Source: Parietaria judaica (Eukaryota > Streptophyta > Magnoliopsida > Rosales > Urticaceae). Taken from it: DNA of 64,000 nt. Location: NCBI GenBank assembly GCA_954871525.1, contig OX940861.1, positions 12,446,842-12,510,841 of the forward strand. The letters run 5' to 3'. Below, piece by piece: positions 48,436 through 59,801 of this stretch. A program made the position numbers and the translations under genes. How positions within the stretch are numbered: the first letter of the stretch is position 1; every line of letters starts with the position of its first letter. Under the pieces are notes generated by a model. It was given only the letters and a program-made list of their open reading frames with translations. It was not told the origin of the DNA and searched no databases.

Positions 48436-48440
<5 letters not shown>
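46781..48440. other. Unassigned region with a GC-richer patch
   Basis: Mostly AT-rich. 46800-46960 and 47275-47520 are GC-richer and have short open frames on both strands (for example 47232-47477 plus), but I recognise no domain and cannot choose a strand. They could be remnants of a gene or of a captured fragment. Confidence 0.3.

Positions 48441-48479
<39 letters not shown>
48441..48479. repeat. (TA)n microsatellite
   Basis: About 19 uninterrupted TA units. Confidence 0.97.
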
Positions 48480-48487
<8 letters not shown>

Positions 48488-48532
48488 CACTAATTTGTTA
48501 GTATTTTCAACGTCTATATATTCTGCTAGACT

Positions 48533-48762
48533 CAGTGGCGGAACCAGGAATTATGTACCGGGGGGGCTAGATATAATTTTTTTTGTCAAAACTTAACTTG
48601 AGGGGGTTATATTTAAATTTTGGTGATAGTTAAGGGGGGGCTGGACTAAAATTTTATATGAAATTACACTAAAAAAAATAAAAATAGGGCATTATTGTAC
48701 AATTTTTTTTTTTGGAGGGGGTGGTTTCAACCACCTCCCCTTTCTAAATACTTCCGCCACTG
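48533..48762. mobile_element. hAT MITE (CAGTGGCGGAACCAGG type)
   Basis: 230 bp. Left end CAGTGGCGGAACCAGGA; the right end TTCCGCCACTG is its reverse complement. Flanked by a perfect 8-bp target duplication GCTAGACT at 48525-48532 and 48763-48770. The interior has G-runs (GGGGGGGCT) and no ORF. A widespread plant hAT MITE type. Confidence 0.97.
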
Positions 48763-48811
48763 GCTAGACTAGTGACTGGTCGATTAAAAATAAAACAAGA
48801 AGCAAAAAACG

Positions 48812-50303
48812 TGATGTAGTGCGTAACTACGGTGATTAAGAACGCGTCTCTCGAATAGAAAATTCGACTTTTTCTCAAGCAAAATAGCTCGAACTTTATT
48901 TCATCAATGGCTGCCTCAAAAAACAAACGAACCATCCTCATAAATAGCTAGGGTTTGGTTTGGAGAAACGCAAGAAAATAGGGAACAAACTCCACTATAT
49001 TCTCTAACTAAAAGAAAGAAAAATAAACTAATTATTAAACTTAAATAAAAATTAAAATTTAAACGCTTCACGTCTTGTGTTTGCGATCCCATGCTTCTAG
49101 GAAAGTCAGCGACTATTTGATTGGCAACATTCTCTCGGCGTTGAGAAAATTCGTCCTCGAATTTCTTGGGGCGGGTTGGTAGTGGACTCATGTGGTTCAT
49201 CGGAGTTGAGCATCGCGATCGGTATGTCGGGCGGCTTGTCGGGTGGCTCCTTCGCACGCTTGGTTATTGGCTTCACGTTGACATTGTCACGGCGTTCTTC
49301 CTCAGGCATCTCCTTGGATTTTAACCCAAAAATAATTTTGGATTCTTCCACCTCTTTCTCAATGCGAGTATGGAGCTTTGTTTCCGGGAAAAGGTTGCTC
49401 GGGCTCCGCAAAACATCTATCTTCACCGTTGCGGTCAAACACGACATATGAACAACACGAAATATAGTCGTGTCACTCTCAAATTGCTCCTCGTCCTCGT
49501 CGGCCTCCTCAAGCCCGACCTCATCATACACGGACTCCTCTTGCTCGGTGCAGACGTTGTCGTCGTACACGGCCTCGTCATGCACGATTTCGGCGTACTC
49601 CGCCTCGTCGTAAACGGGCTCGTCGTAAACGGCTTCATCATACTCATCGTACACGGGTTCGTCATACTCCGTCTTGCCGTAAACTGATTCGTCGTACACA
49701 GCCTCTCCGTGTTCCACCTCATCGTACGTCGATCCGTCGTACTCCGGGATAGCCACCTCGAACGCCGCTACCCTTCGCGCATCTTCCGGGACCGCCGCAC
49801 GTCCAGAATTCTGCCCGAACAAGTTGGCTTGGTCGTCCTCGGTGTCAGACTCGTCTCGGCGTCGTTGCTTTGTTTGATTCTGCACCAGTGCAGCCATCTG
49901 ATGGGTCAGCAATTCCACCTGAGCGCGCAATTTGTCGACCTCTTCTTGTCTCACCATATCCTCTACGAAAGCTTCGTGAACAGCTCGCTTCTTCGGTGCC
50001 TCTGCACAGAAACGAGTGGCTCTGATACCAACTGATGTAGTGCGTAACTAATGTGATTAAGAACGCGTTTCTCGAATAGAAAATTCGACTTTTTCTCAAG
50101 CAAAATAGCTCGAACTTTATTTCATCAATGACTGCCTCAAAAAACAAACGAACCATCCTCATAAATAGCTAGGGTTTGGTTTGGAGAAACGCAAGAAAAT
50201 AGGGAACAAACTCCACTATATTCTCTAACTAAAATTTAAACGCTTCACGTCTTGTGCTTGCGATCCCACGCTTCTAGGAAAGTCAGCGACTATTTGATTG
50301 GCA
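48812..50303 (-). mobile_element. Short LTR retrotransposon with a single gag-like ORF
   Basis: LTRs 50034-50303 (5' on the minus strand) and 48812-49123. Read on the minus strand they start TGCCAATCAAATAG and end ACTACATCA. The primer site TGGTATCAGAGCC follows the 5' LTR by two bases (complement at 50019-50031), an exact initiator tRNA-Met match. The internal region is only about 0.9 kb and has no pol. The LTRs show about six substitutions, plus a roughly 42-bp AT insertion in the left LTR. The layout fits TR-GAG/TRIM-like non-autonomous elements. AAAACG occurs near both outer ends but not as an exact 5-bp duplication. Confidence 0.88.
49106..49957 (-). CDS. Gag-like ORF with acidic-tyrosine repeats
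   Basis: 283 residues, uninterrupted, filling the internal region of the short LTR element. N-terminus: coiled-coil-like EEVDKLRAQVELLTHQMAAL, then a charged segment and AAFEVAIPEYDG, which resembles the start of plant retrotransposon Gag domains. The capsid helices expected next are missing. Instead residues about 75-150 are repeats of YDE with V, P or A between (EPVYDE, EAVYDE), then D/E-rich sequence. The tail (NLFPETKLHTRIEKEVEE...KEPPDKPPD) is charged. No zinc knuckle. It may be a Gag remnant adapted for packaging, or simply not yet decayed; function unknown. Confidence 0.65.
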   Translation of the reverse strand: MVRQEEVDKLRAQVELLTHQMAALVQNQTKQRRRDESDTEDDQANLFGQNSGRAAVPEDARRVAAFEVAIPEYDGSTYDEVEHGEAVYDESVYGKTEYDEPVYDEYDEAVYDEPVYDEAEYAEIVHDEAVYDDNVCTEQEESVYDEVGLEEADEDEEQFESDTTIFRVVHMSCLTATVKIDVLRSPSNLFPETKLHTRIEKEVEESKIIFGLKSKEMPEEERRDNVNVKPITKRAKEPPDKPPDIPIAMLNSDEPHESTTNPPQEIRGRIFSTPRECCQSNSR

Positions 50304-52977
50304 TCAAAACGCCTTTTTTTTTTTGTCTACTGTTCGGAAGTAAAATCAAAGTAACAGAAAAGTATTCAATAAGGAAATTGAGCACCTGGAAATAAAAAGA
50401 TATATTCTAAATTTATTTCAACATACCCATCATCCCATCAGCTCCAATCTGAGTTTTGCCGCTTCTAGCGGGGTTTACTCATCAGAAGACCGCACTTTTA
50501 GTTCCACGCCCTAAAATCAGCAACCGAGCAAGCTTATTATAGTGCTCCATTATACTCTATATTTCGATTGTGCGTGCAAAAATATAAAAAGAGAAGTGAA
50601 AAAATGTTGAAGAATTTGAGTACTATATGGACAAAATAAATTCAGGCTTACGATGATAACTGTTTAAGCCTGATAAAAATACATGAAAAATTATATTATA
50701 ATCCAAATCATAACCCGAGATGAACCCCGAAATCGCGGCAACAAGTGTAGTGGAAAAAAGCAAATAAACCCAAATATACATAAAGTAATGAGGTATCACC
50801 AAAATTCCAAACTATAATTAGCCAAAGGAAGAACGTTGGAGACTAATAGGAGATGTGTATCAGTATCACGACATTTTGTATAAGAGAGAGGGACAGAACA
50901 TTTAGTATAGGGTCTCATATAATTTATAAACATAATTAAACAAGAAGCAAACAGAACCTATACTTATTATTTACCTATCCAATAGCTCCAGGATTGACCA
51001 CTCAAGCTTATGAGAAACAACAACCTGAAACTAAGATCACATTTACATTCAGGCATATAAAATTAAATGAAATGTCTCACTTTATTTTAGCTAAAGTTCC
51101 ATATCTACAACACAAACAAAACATGGCTTATTAAAGGAGTTATATATAATCACGGGCCAGTAAATCATTCCGCAAATCTAGTTGAACAGAACTATAACAG
51201 AATTAAGAGCCATATTCTTTGGTTCTTCAAAAATCATATATTCTTGAATGATGACACTTTATATATAAACTCCATAAAGGGAGAAATTAACTTTTCAGGA
51301 TACATGCTATGAACATTAATGAATTAACAAATCCTTGATCAGTTCATGCCACAATATCTTCTAACCAAAAAACTTTGACTTCTCCCAAAACTTCGAAATC
51401 CAATTAAAATATATGAGATTAGTCATGCATGATTCAAATAATGATGTCTTCGAATTTGATCCTTGGAACAAAGATTCAAGAACATTGAAATAAATCTTCA
51501 GCATTTATAGAAGAAAAAATAATAGCGAAAATTGCATGTTATGTTAATAATGGTCATTTTATGTTATAACCCGAAAATGTAAATTAAGAATATTATACAT
51601 GAAAGTTAATATATAATTTCAAACAATATTTTCGCATAATAAGACACAATAGTAGAGACATAATGTACTAATTACACGAGGATTATACTCAAATTTTAAT
51701 GAATATAAAATTTAACACACTGCATTTTCTTGTTTGATAAGCAAAAAAGGTTATAAGATTTAACTAGGTAAAATCTCAATATGCTGCTTAACTGTCCTCT
51801 ATTCTTCAACATCTAATGAACAAATAACTTAGGAATGATTTGACAACATGGACTTAAAAGTATCATTGAGAAATAAAATTAAACAAACCTCTCAAGTGAG
51901 TGGAAATTTTTAGCTTCACTCTATCTTGTAAACCTGAAAATTCCCAAGTGTTTATATAAAGGAACAATGTAACTAAGATTAAGAATACATAAAATCCGCG
52001 CCTTTTGCTCAAAAGCAACAAAGTCACTTAACAATCATATCATTCCATAAACAGCTCATTTAAGCTACAAGAAATCACATTGTGTTACCTTAATGCAATG
52101 CTTAACAAGAAATCACTCCCTGGGTATACATTTTACCAACAAAAACACCAAACCTTTATCCTCCTGGAGGGTACCTAGCTATGAAATTGAAAGTATTTTC
52201 TTATGATATACGTATACATACAACTAACTTAAGGAGGCTCTTTTACTCCCGAGATATTACTACTTACATTGAAGAAACAACTTAAAAGGAACCAAATGAT
52301 CAAAACACAAACAACAGTCAATTGGCATACCTGAAGATCCATTGCAAAAATGACAAACAAAAACCACATAAAATAAGTAGTCTCTAGTCGCCACCTGCTT
52401 AGAAAGAAACTCGAAAAAGATCCTCAATAGTACACACGACACTGAGTTGACATTTCCTGGTCATACCAATCTCCACAAAAATATCATTTTTGTTCTGATC
52501 ATAAAAACAACCACCAACATCAGACCAAAATATCATTAATGTTCAAGAATACACACACTACGCAAAGATCTGCTACGTTTGAGGTATATATATGCAATTT
52601 GAACATAGGGTTTCGCCATTTTTGTTTGCATTGTCTGCGACGGATTCAAATGAAAACAAAGCCCAATCACAGCAGATCCACACTTGATATCAAACTATCA
52701 ATCAATATCTATCTACTATAAGAAAGATCATGCAAATAAAATAAACAACTCACAATCAAAACAGAAAGATCGACAATGGCGATATTCACAAGAAGAACCT
52801 CCCGAAGAGAACGTAAAATTGGTTCCATGAAATTATGTATAATAATGATAATAATAATAAACTGTTTTGGCAGCTAAGTCCGAACAGTAATCAGACGAAA
52901 CCGTCCTTTGTCGCCATCAAAAGTCACGCTTAAACATTATTATATTAATTAAATCTTCCAACAACTTACCTTGCTTG
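50304..52977. other. AT-rich region, no gene supported
   Basis: No conserved ORF on either strand. It may be transcribed as introns of a minus-strand transcript starting near 53.4 kb, but I see no exon I can defend. Confidence 0.4.
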
Positions 52978-53410
52978 GGAAATAGAGCGAGAGAGAAGAG
53001 ATCATACTTCCTCAGCGAAAGTCGATCGAGATGGAGATATTGGAGGCCAGACCAGAGATCCATGGAAGGAGAAATCTGGCTGTGGAAACTGACAGAGAGA
53101 GAAGTGAGCACGCAAAAGCAATGGCATAGCATTATGCAATGTCCTCTGTGTGCTCACTCTCTTCTGTCAATTTCAATATCCCAAACTCAAACCTAGAATT
53201 TCCATACACGCAGATCTGAGTCATGGATCCAAAGGGAAGAGAAAAAACGTCGGATCTTCGAAGCTGCGACTGCGAGCCATCTAGGGTTTAAGCGAAGAAG
53301 AACGGAAAGGAAGCGAAACGAAACCTCTCTCTCCTTCTTCGGTTCTTCCTCTCTCTCACTCCATTGCTTTGCTTCTCTTCTGGTCCAGGTTGTTCCTCTC
53401 TCTATATATA
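52978..53410 (-). promoter_or_regulatory. Possible minus-strand promoter and first exons
   Basis: On the minus strand: TATATATAGAGAGAGG near 53410, CT/GA-rich leader, AAACCCTAG telo-box-like motif at about 53290, then later an ATG (53061) opening MDLWSGLQYLHLDRLSLRKY and a clear donor, CAAG|GTAAGTTG, at about 52974. This has the look of a plant gene start, but no downstream coding exon was recognised, so a non-coding or 5'-UTR transcript is equally possible. Confidence 0.35.
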
Positions 53411-54658
53411 CAGAACACGGACTGTCGCTGACACGTGGCAGTGAGGCCTGACTTTTTCTTCTGTGTGTGTGTGAGAGAGAGGAAATCTGGTGGTCACCGA
53501 TAAGAACGATAAAGGAGAGAGAGAGAGAGAGGTCATGCACCGCCCTAACGGCCAAATAAGGAAAGTTTCAGCAGATCATCAATCAATCACACGGTTTAGA
53601 AGAGAGAGAGAGATAGAGGGGTTTTATCATTTTTGTGGGCTTTATTTTTTTCTTTTTCATATTCATGTCATTTATTTACTCAACAATTTCTTTTGTTTAA
53701 TAAATCAATTACCCGAAAACCTAAACCACTTTAAAAATTGAGGATTTGATCACTTTTATTTTATGTATTAGGTAATAATTGTGGGAAAATATAGAAATTT
53801 TTAAAAATAATTCAATATGTTTTTAAGGTTCAATGGCTGTGATAAGAAAATTTTATTTCTACACATTAATTATTTTTTATATTTTACTATTTCTCATGTT
53901 AAATACAATAGAAGCTCGATTAAATAATAATTTTGTCCGGTCCGATTCGGGCCTAACTGGTTAAATTAATAATTAGCTAAAATTATAAGATAATAATTTT
54001 TTTAAAAGTATATAGGTCCCCACTGATATATAAATTAATAATTTAATATAAGAATAATACTATTACATATAAATTATGAAATCACTATAAATAAAATATA
54101 ATATTACATAAATAGTTAAGAAATCATCTTAAATAGAAAAAAAAATGCACTAATTAACTAATCTTGAAGTGCTTTTAGAATATGACTATGAAGTTATTTG
54201 TTTATTCTTGAAATTTATGTCTCCTTCAACTTCAACTATAAGCTTTCGCATAACATTAAGAAAGTCCGGTCTTGTATTTTCCTGATGTAACAAAAAATTG
54301 TTCAAAATGATTGTCGCTACAATTGCATGAAAGAAAGAAGTTATATTTCATTAATATCATATACATACTATGTATTATGATTACAATATTCTTATCATGT
54401 TATATAAATTTTTTTTTCTAATTATAAGGATTATATAACTAATATTTTATAAATTAATAATTCAATAATATAATAAATTTTGACGGCCCCAACATTATTA
54501 ATTCATAGAAGTTTTGTTGTATCTAAAATCAAGGTATGAATGGGAAAATAACTTAACTATAAAACAATCCAAAAATGCAAAATTTATGATTTTGAATATT
54601 TAATAAGTGGAAGAAAAAAACTAAAGTAATTTATATAATTATCATGCTTTTAATATAA
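53411..54658. other. AT-rich intergenic DNA
   Basis: (GA)n patches at 53471-53530 and 53600-53620; otherwise no gene or element defined. Confidence 0.5.
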
Positions 54659-55399
54659 CTAGTCGAATGGCACCGCGCTTCGCGCGATGGGTAGAAAATA
54701 TCGAACAAATTTAATTAACTTTATCTTTGTGTTTTTAATTGAAAAGTATACATGAAAATATAAATCAATTATTGGTCAACTTCCTTCTCAATGAGAAATA
54801 TATCATATGTTTAAAAATAATTTTTGTTAAGTTGTAGCAACTTTATGACATTCAATGAAAAAAAAAATTGAAAATTCTATAAAAACTAAAAATCTCAATG
54901 ACTTGATCTTATAAAGCCATTTTTTTATTTATTCAAAATTCTAAAAAATTAGCATTTGAGCACATGTCTATATAATAGAAACTTTGAATAAAAATTAAAA
55001 AGTGACATGTTAAAAATAAAACATAAGAAGAAGAAAAAAATGTATAAAAATAAAAAGTTGCTATTAAACTTCTAAATTGTGTATTGCTATTAATTGTATA
55101 CATTAATTTTATGATGAAATGTTTTATGTATTTGTATGACATGATAAAAATAAAACATAATAATAAAAAAAAACGTATGAAAATAAAAAGTTGCTATTAA
55201 GGTTCTAAAGTGTGTAGTGCTATTAATATGAGTTAATAACCCAATTAGGTTTTAAATGCAATTATGTATGAATTTGATATATATATAGATTTAAATTTAA
55301 TTCAAAATTCTAGAAAAGTAGCATTTGAAGATGCCATTATAAAAAATTTGTTGAGAAAACTTGTCTTCATGCTTTTTTATATATATATATATATATAGA
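54659..55399 (-). mobile_element. Non-autonomous Helitron, both ends visible
   Basis: 741 bp. The minus strand starts after host A with TCTATATATATATATA (55399) and ends with an 8-bp stem (CATCGCGC GAA GCGCGGTG, one G-T pair), CCATTCGA and CTAG (54659) followed by host T. TC start, hairpin plus CTRR end and A/T insertion site fit Helitrons. No Rep/helicase coding. A local ~80-bp duplication (AAAAAGTTGCTATTAA) lies at 55050-55220. Confidence 0.75.
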
Positions 55400-57790
55400 T
55401 TTTTCAAAACCCTCTAACTTTAGAAAATAGAAACCCCTAAAATGTAATCTTCAAAGTATATTCTTGTTTTATATTATTAATTTTCCTTACATATAATTTT
55501 ATTTTTATAAAAATATGTCATCTAGAAAAAGTAAAATTATTACCAATAATTAGTTTTATAGAGTTTAAATTCTTGCATAATAATTAAAATTTAAAAAATA
55601 TTATTATTAAATAACACATGGATGATATATTTTGATTGTTTGAGAAAAATAATCAATCGAATATTTTTATATATATATAAAAAAAAAGATGAGGGTAAAT
55701 ACAAGTAAAAGTATCTTTGAGTACACTAAATTCATAGCATAAGTCTAATCCTATTTTGTTGTGGTAAAAATACCAGAAGTAACTTTTTTCAAGTTACCGT
55801 AAGTTTCAAGTGGCTTTCGTTATGACTCATCTGTCATATGTTAGACATATGTGTCCTTAAACAAGATATTTTATCCATTTGTAAAAGATTATGACATGTC
55901 ATTGAATAAAGATGATACTTATTATGTTAATCTTATTATAGTTTCTGGTAGAGTAAAATAGAATGTTTGTTTCCATAGTTCATAAAGGATGCAATTATGT
56001 TATTATTATCACAACAGAGTCAATGTGAGGAAGAATTAATAATCATAATAAATGAACTTAAAATGTCCGTGACCTGATTAACTGGGTGGGAGCCCATTAA
56101 TCGTATAATGTCATTAATGTAACTAAGTGACAATCCTATTCTGGATTATGTGTGTGTGTCACACTCACTAGAAGTGCATTAAGTGTGAAGTGTCTTCATA
56201 CTGGACTGGACCTGACTTAAACTCAAGAAGTTATCATATAAGACCGTCACTGATAACTTGTAGTTGAGTCACAAATAGATGATCAAATGGATATTAGTTC
56301 TAAGTCCTGAGTGGTCTTGAGTCCGAGCTACTGGCTTGATTGTTCTTTGATTTAACCGTTAAAGAACACAAGATATTACCGTTGTTCCCAACACTATTAT
56401 TTTGGGAGCATGATATATAGTCAGTAGTGAGGGTAGCTTGATTATAGACATGGGCATCACACAGCTCTCTTCAGAGTCATGATGATTCCCTTGGTTGTCG
56501 GTGGTGAGAGGTGAAAGGTACCTGTGCGCAACTTATGAATCGAAACCATAAGTGGGTTACTCATAATATTACTGACTGAGTCAAGGAGGAAAATGCAATG
56601 AGGGGCAAAACGGTAAAAACCGCCTGCTCATGTGTGAGTCATCAAGTGAAAGAATAATAACCCGAATTTGATTGTATCAATGGACACCCTGCTGTTATAA
56701 AGAGAATAATATATACCATATCACTAAAGAGTGCAGCCTCGGGTCTATAGGGGAATCACTTCGAGGTTTGACGAACAACTAGCAGTTCGTTGGAGCTTAA
56801 GTGATACGGGTCCATGGTCCCCAGGATAGCTCCGTAACGGATGATACGTACGTGATTAAAATACATTCTGGATAATGCTTAATCATTTGGCTAGACTTAT
56901 AAAACTGAAGGTCTGTGGCAGACGTCAGATAGTTTTATCGTCAGCGTGGCAAAAAGTACCATATTTTGGTACACGAAATTAACTGATAAAAAGAAAGTTA
57001 GAATTTAGATTTTCTATCAGCACCATGTTGTTGGAAATTAAATTCTAAGCAACTTTGCTTTTTAAACCAAGTCATTTCGACTTACGGTTTGTGGTTTATG
57101 GATTTTCTAAGTTTGTGTTCGGTACGATAAACTATGAAATTAAATCACATGTCACGAATTTCAATGATGGTGTGGTACCATGACATTTTAATTTGTGATA
57201 TTGAGATCATGAAATATTAATATAATTTAATTATTTGGATTTAATTATTAATATCTTATTAATAATTAATAGATTTATATTAATAAATAATATATATTTA
57301 TATATATTAATACATGTGTAAATCGAGTATGGGCTTGCATGACCTAGCTCACACGAGTTTGACCTAGCTAGGGTTTTTAATATTTGCGGCATAAGTACCT
57401 AAAGTTCTGGTACTTTAGCAAAAACCCTTAAATCAATCTTATCCTTAGATCGGAAATGATTTAATATCAACCGTATGATTAAGATGATTGATTTTTTACC
57501 TAACCCTAATTCGAAAAATAGCTTGGTGACCAAGCTTAGGGTTTTCGAATTTGACCTAATTAATTGTATCCGTTAAATCGGTTTAAAATTTAATCTTTAC
57601 CGTCGGATTGGAAATTAATTATCTATATTTATTATATGCAATTTTCGAATTATCATTAAAAGATAAAGTCGAATTTAGGCTTTTACCAAATCTTAGATAA
57701 TTTGATTTTATCTTGAAATAATGTGATCCATTAGATCGGTTTATGATTTATCTTAACCGTAGGATCTAGACATTATTAAAATTCGAAAAA

Positions 57791-57793
<3 letters not shown>

Positions 57794-57828
<35 letters not shown>
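57794..57828. repeat. (TA)n inside the solo LTR
   Basis: About 17 TA units in U3. Confidence 0.95.
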
Positions 57829-57829
<1 letters not shown>

Positions 57830-57851
57830 CGAAATTATAAAGATAAGGAGA

Positions 57852-58165
57852 TAAGATTGGTTGTGGATTTTACCAAGTCTTTCTTATTTAATTAAATCCC
57901 TAATTAATTATATCCATTGGATTTAGATAAGATTAAATCTTAGCCTTTGGATTAGATTAATTAATTATATTTAATATAATTTCGAAATTAATATATATAT
58001 ATAAATATGCGCATATATTTATTATGATAAGATAAGTGATTTTTATATTTACCAAGTCTTTCTTATTTAATTAAATACCTAAATAATTATAACCATTGGA
58101 TTTAGATGAGATTGAATCTTAGCCATTGGATTGAAATAATTATTGTATTTAATTATATAGAAATA
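57852..58165. repeat. Diverged tandem repeat in solo-LTR U3
   Basis: Two units of about 170 bp share TTTACCAAGTCTTTCTTATT, CCATTGGATTTAGAT and AATCTTAGCC. Weaker relatives of the CCGTxGGATT phrase occur back to 57440. Confidence 0.75.
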
Positions 58166-59147
58166 AAAAAAATGATGAGTGAAAATCTCTAATTCGGTTA
58201 CGGTCTTAAGCCTATAAATAGAGGAGTCATTCTACACATTTTTCATACTTTCCCCAGAGCAAAAACTCGACCTCTCCCTCTCTCTTTAGGGTCTGCGAGT
58301 TTTCTGCTCCTGATCTCTTTTCTGGTTCGGCTTAGTGAGACGTTGTTCTCTGGAAGCTTCAAAAGAACCTCAGTTAAAGTTTTGCGACGGAGTCCTGCCG
58401 GCGAAGCCCACGCTTCGGTACGAGGAATCCAGGAGAATATCCCGGAAGATCACGGGTGTTTCCCTCAGCACCGGCGGAGCCCTGCCGAACTTCAGAGTCC
58501 GCAACCAGAAACGTCAACTGAGGTACGACCTTATGCATTGGGTTAATAAATGCAAACATTTACCGCTTTCTATTTATTTCTTATTTCGACTATGATATTA
58601 ATAATGAGTTGTGAATATTAAATATGTAATATTTATCGGATCTTCTTGAAATGGTTATTACCCGATATCCGTGCCGTTGGTCCGATAACAAGTTTTTCCG
58701 CTTTAAAATAATTTTTAAATGTTACCGGAACGGCTCGGAGGCACATTTCGGCGTAATGAAATCGGGAATCAAACCCGACTGTTATTTTAACACCCAACAT
58801 CATATGCCACTTGTCACTTTTTTACACGCTCATACATATTCCAAATTTGACGCTAACATCACCGACAACGGAGTAAATAACATCCATGTCGTTGATGCTA
58901 ATCCCTCATTGGATTAAAATGAGGGTTAATTTACTAAAAATAGCACCGAAGTCGGAGATGCTAACCCCGAACATGGGGTTAGAATATCGACTTCGGGGTT
59001 ACCATCTTCAAATTCGAGAAAAGTGGAATGGTAAGCGTGTGAAAAGGTCACAAGTAGCACTTAACGAATGAGTCATAACGGAAGCTATTTAGAACTTACA
59101 GTGGCACGAAAAAAGTATTTTTAATACTTTTATTATTATAAAATAAA

Positions 59148-59392
59148 GAAAAATTATAGTGAATAGTCACATTCATATTTTTACATTGTATTTTAGCAAA
59201 CTTAAGGTTTTTATTTGCAAATAAGTCAAGCATTGGCTATTTTGTCAATAGTTAATATGGTTATAATAGTTAATATGATCATTTTTTATAATGGTTAATA
59301 TGGTTAATTGACTATTTTACAAATATTAACCGAACAATGATTATTTTGTTAATTTTAAATTATTAAGTTGACTATTTAGCTTAATTTACCAA
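59148..59392. mobile_element. 245-bp small TIR element, 8-bp target duplication
   Basis: Flanked by AAAATAAA at 59140-59147 and 59393-59400. Ends are imperfect inverted repeats (TAGTGAATAGTCA at the left; the complement of AGCTAAATAGTCA at the right). The interior repeats GTTAATATGGTTA. Its boundary is also shown by comparison with the sister TIR element, which lacks it. Confidence 0.65.
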
Positions 59393-59436
59393 AAATAAAA
59401 TTAGAAATATATCGTAAAATTTTATGTACTTTAAAG

Positions 59437-59772
59437 TAGTCCTGTAAATACAATAATCGGAAAACCGGATTTCCGGAATTTTTTAAAAAAAATCCGGAAC
59501 CAGAAAATCCGGTTCCGGATTTTCTGTAATTTTCGGAATCCGTTTTTTTTTTTTTAAGAAAAAAGAAAAAAGAAAACCTATACTTTATAATTTATATATC
59601 AAACCGGTTTATACTTTATAATTTATATATTTAAAAAAAAAACAGAACAGAATCCGGAACCGGATTTTGCTTTCCGGAAAAAATCCGGAACCAGAAAATC
59701 CGGTTCCGGATTTTTCCGGAAACGTGAAAAACAGAACCCGGATCCGGGTTCTGTTCTATATTTACAGGTTTA
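59437..59772. mobile_element. hAT MITE with CCTGTAAATA ends
   Basis: 336 bp. Ends TAGTCCTGTAAATA and TATTTACAGGTTTA are inverted with two mismatches; 8-bp target duplication CTTTAAAG at 59429-59436 and 59773-59780. Dense AATCCGGTTCCGGATT motifs near both ends resemble Ac-like subterminal transposase sites and the clusters around the hAT2 gene, which may belong to the same group. Confidence 0.9.
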
Positions 59773-59801
59773 CTTTAAAGTACTTTTAAATCTATTTATC
59801 C

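Larger units (their letters stand above)
55839..58799 (+). mobile_element. 2.96-kb solo LTR with TCATA target duplication
   Basis: Starts TGTTAGACATATGTGTCC and ends ACACCCAACA, flanked by TCATA on both sides (55834-55838 and 58800-58804). There is no primer site or internal domain, so it is a single LTR left by LTR-LTR recombination. A TATA box (CCTATAAATAGAGG) lies near 58211, followed by a pyrimidine-rich transcribed part. U3 holds diverged tandem repeats and a (TA)n. Its first 1.26 kb recurs inverted at 20610-21877. The family's coding part is not in this window. Confidence 0.9.
55693..59801. mobile_element. Long-TIR element broken by three later insertions
   Basis: The left arm, 55693-55838 (GGGTAAATACAAGTAAAAGTA...GACTCATCTG), matches the inverted arm reading back from 59801 once three inserts are removed: the solo LTR 55839-58799, a 245-bp element 59148-59392, and the hAT MITE 59437-59772. 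The intact sister at 61584-62108 gives the same order, including the inner ATGCTAACCCCGAAC and ACTTCGGGGTTA motifs. No transposase gene. Confidence 0.8.

Noticed and set aside
49176..50035. Plus-strand ORFs opposite the gag-like frame
   Set aside because: Shadows of the repeated minus-strand codons; the LTR and primer site fix the element on the minus strand.
50430..50495. Box C/D snoRNA candidate on the minus strand (TGATGA at 50484-50479, CTGA at 50441-50438)
   Set aside because: Only 37 bases between boxes, no terminal stem and no guide I can match to rRNA.
58335..58595. ORF MRRCSLEASKEPQ... in the solo LTR
   Set aside because: Lies in the transcribed leader-like part of an LTR; no domain and overlapping frames.
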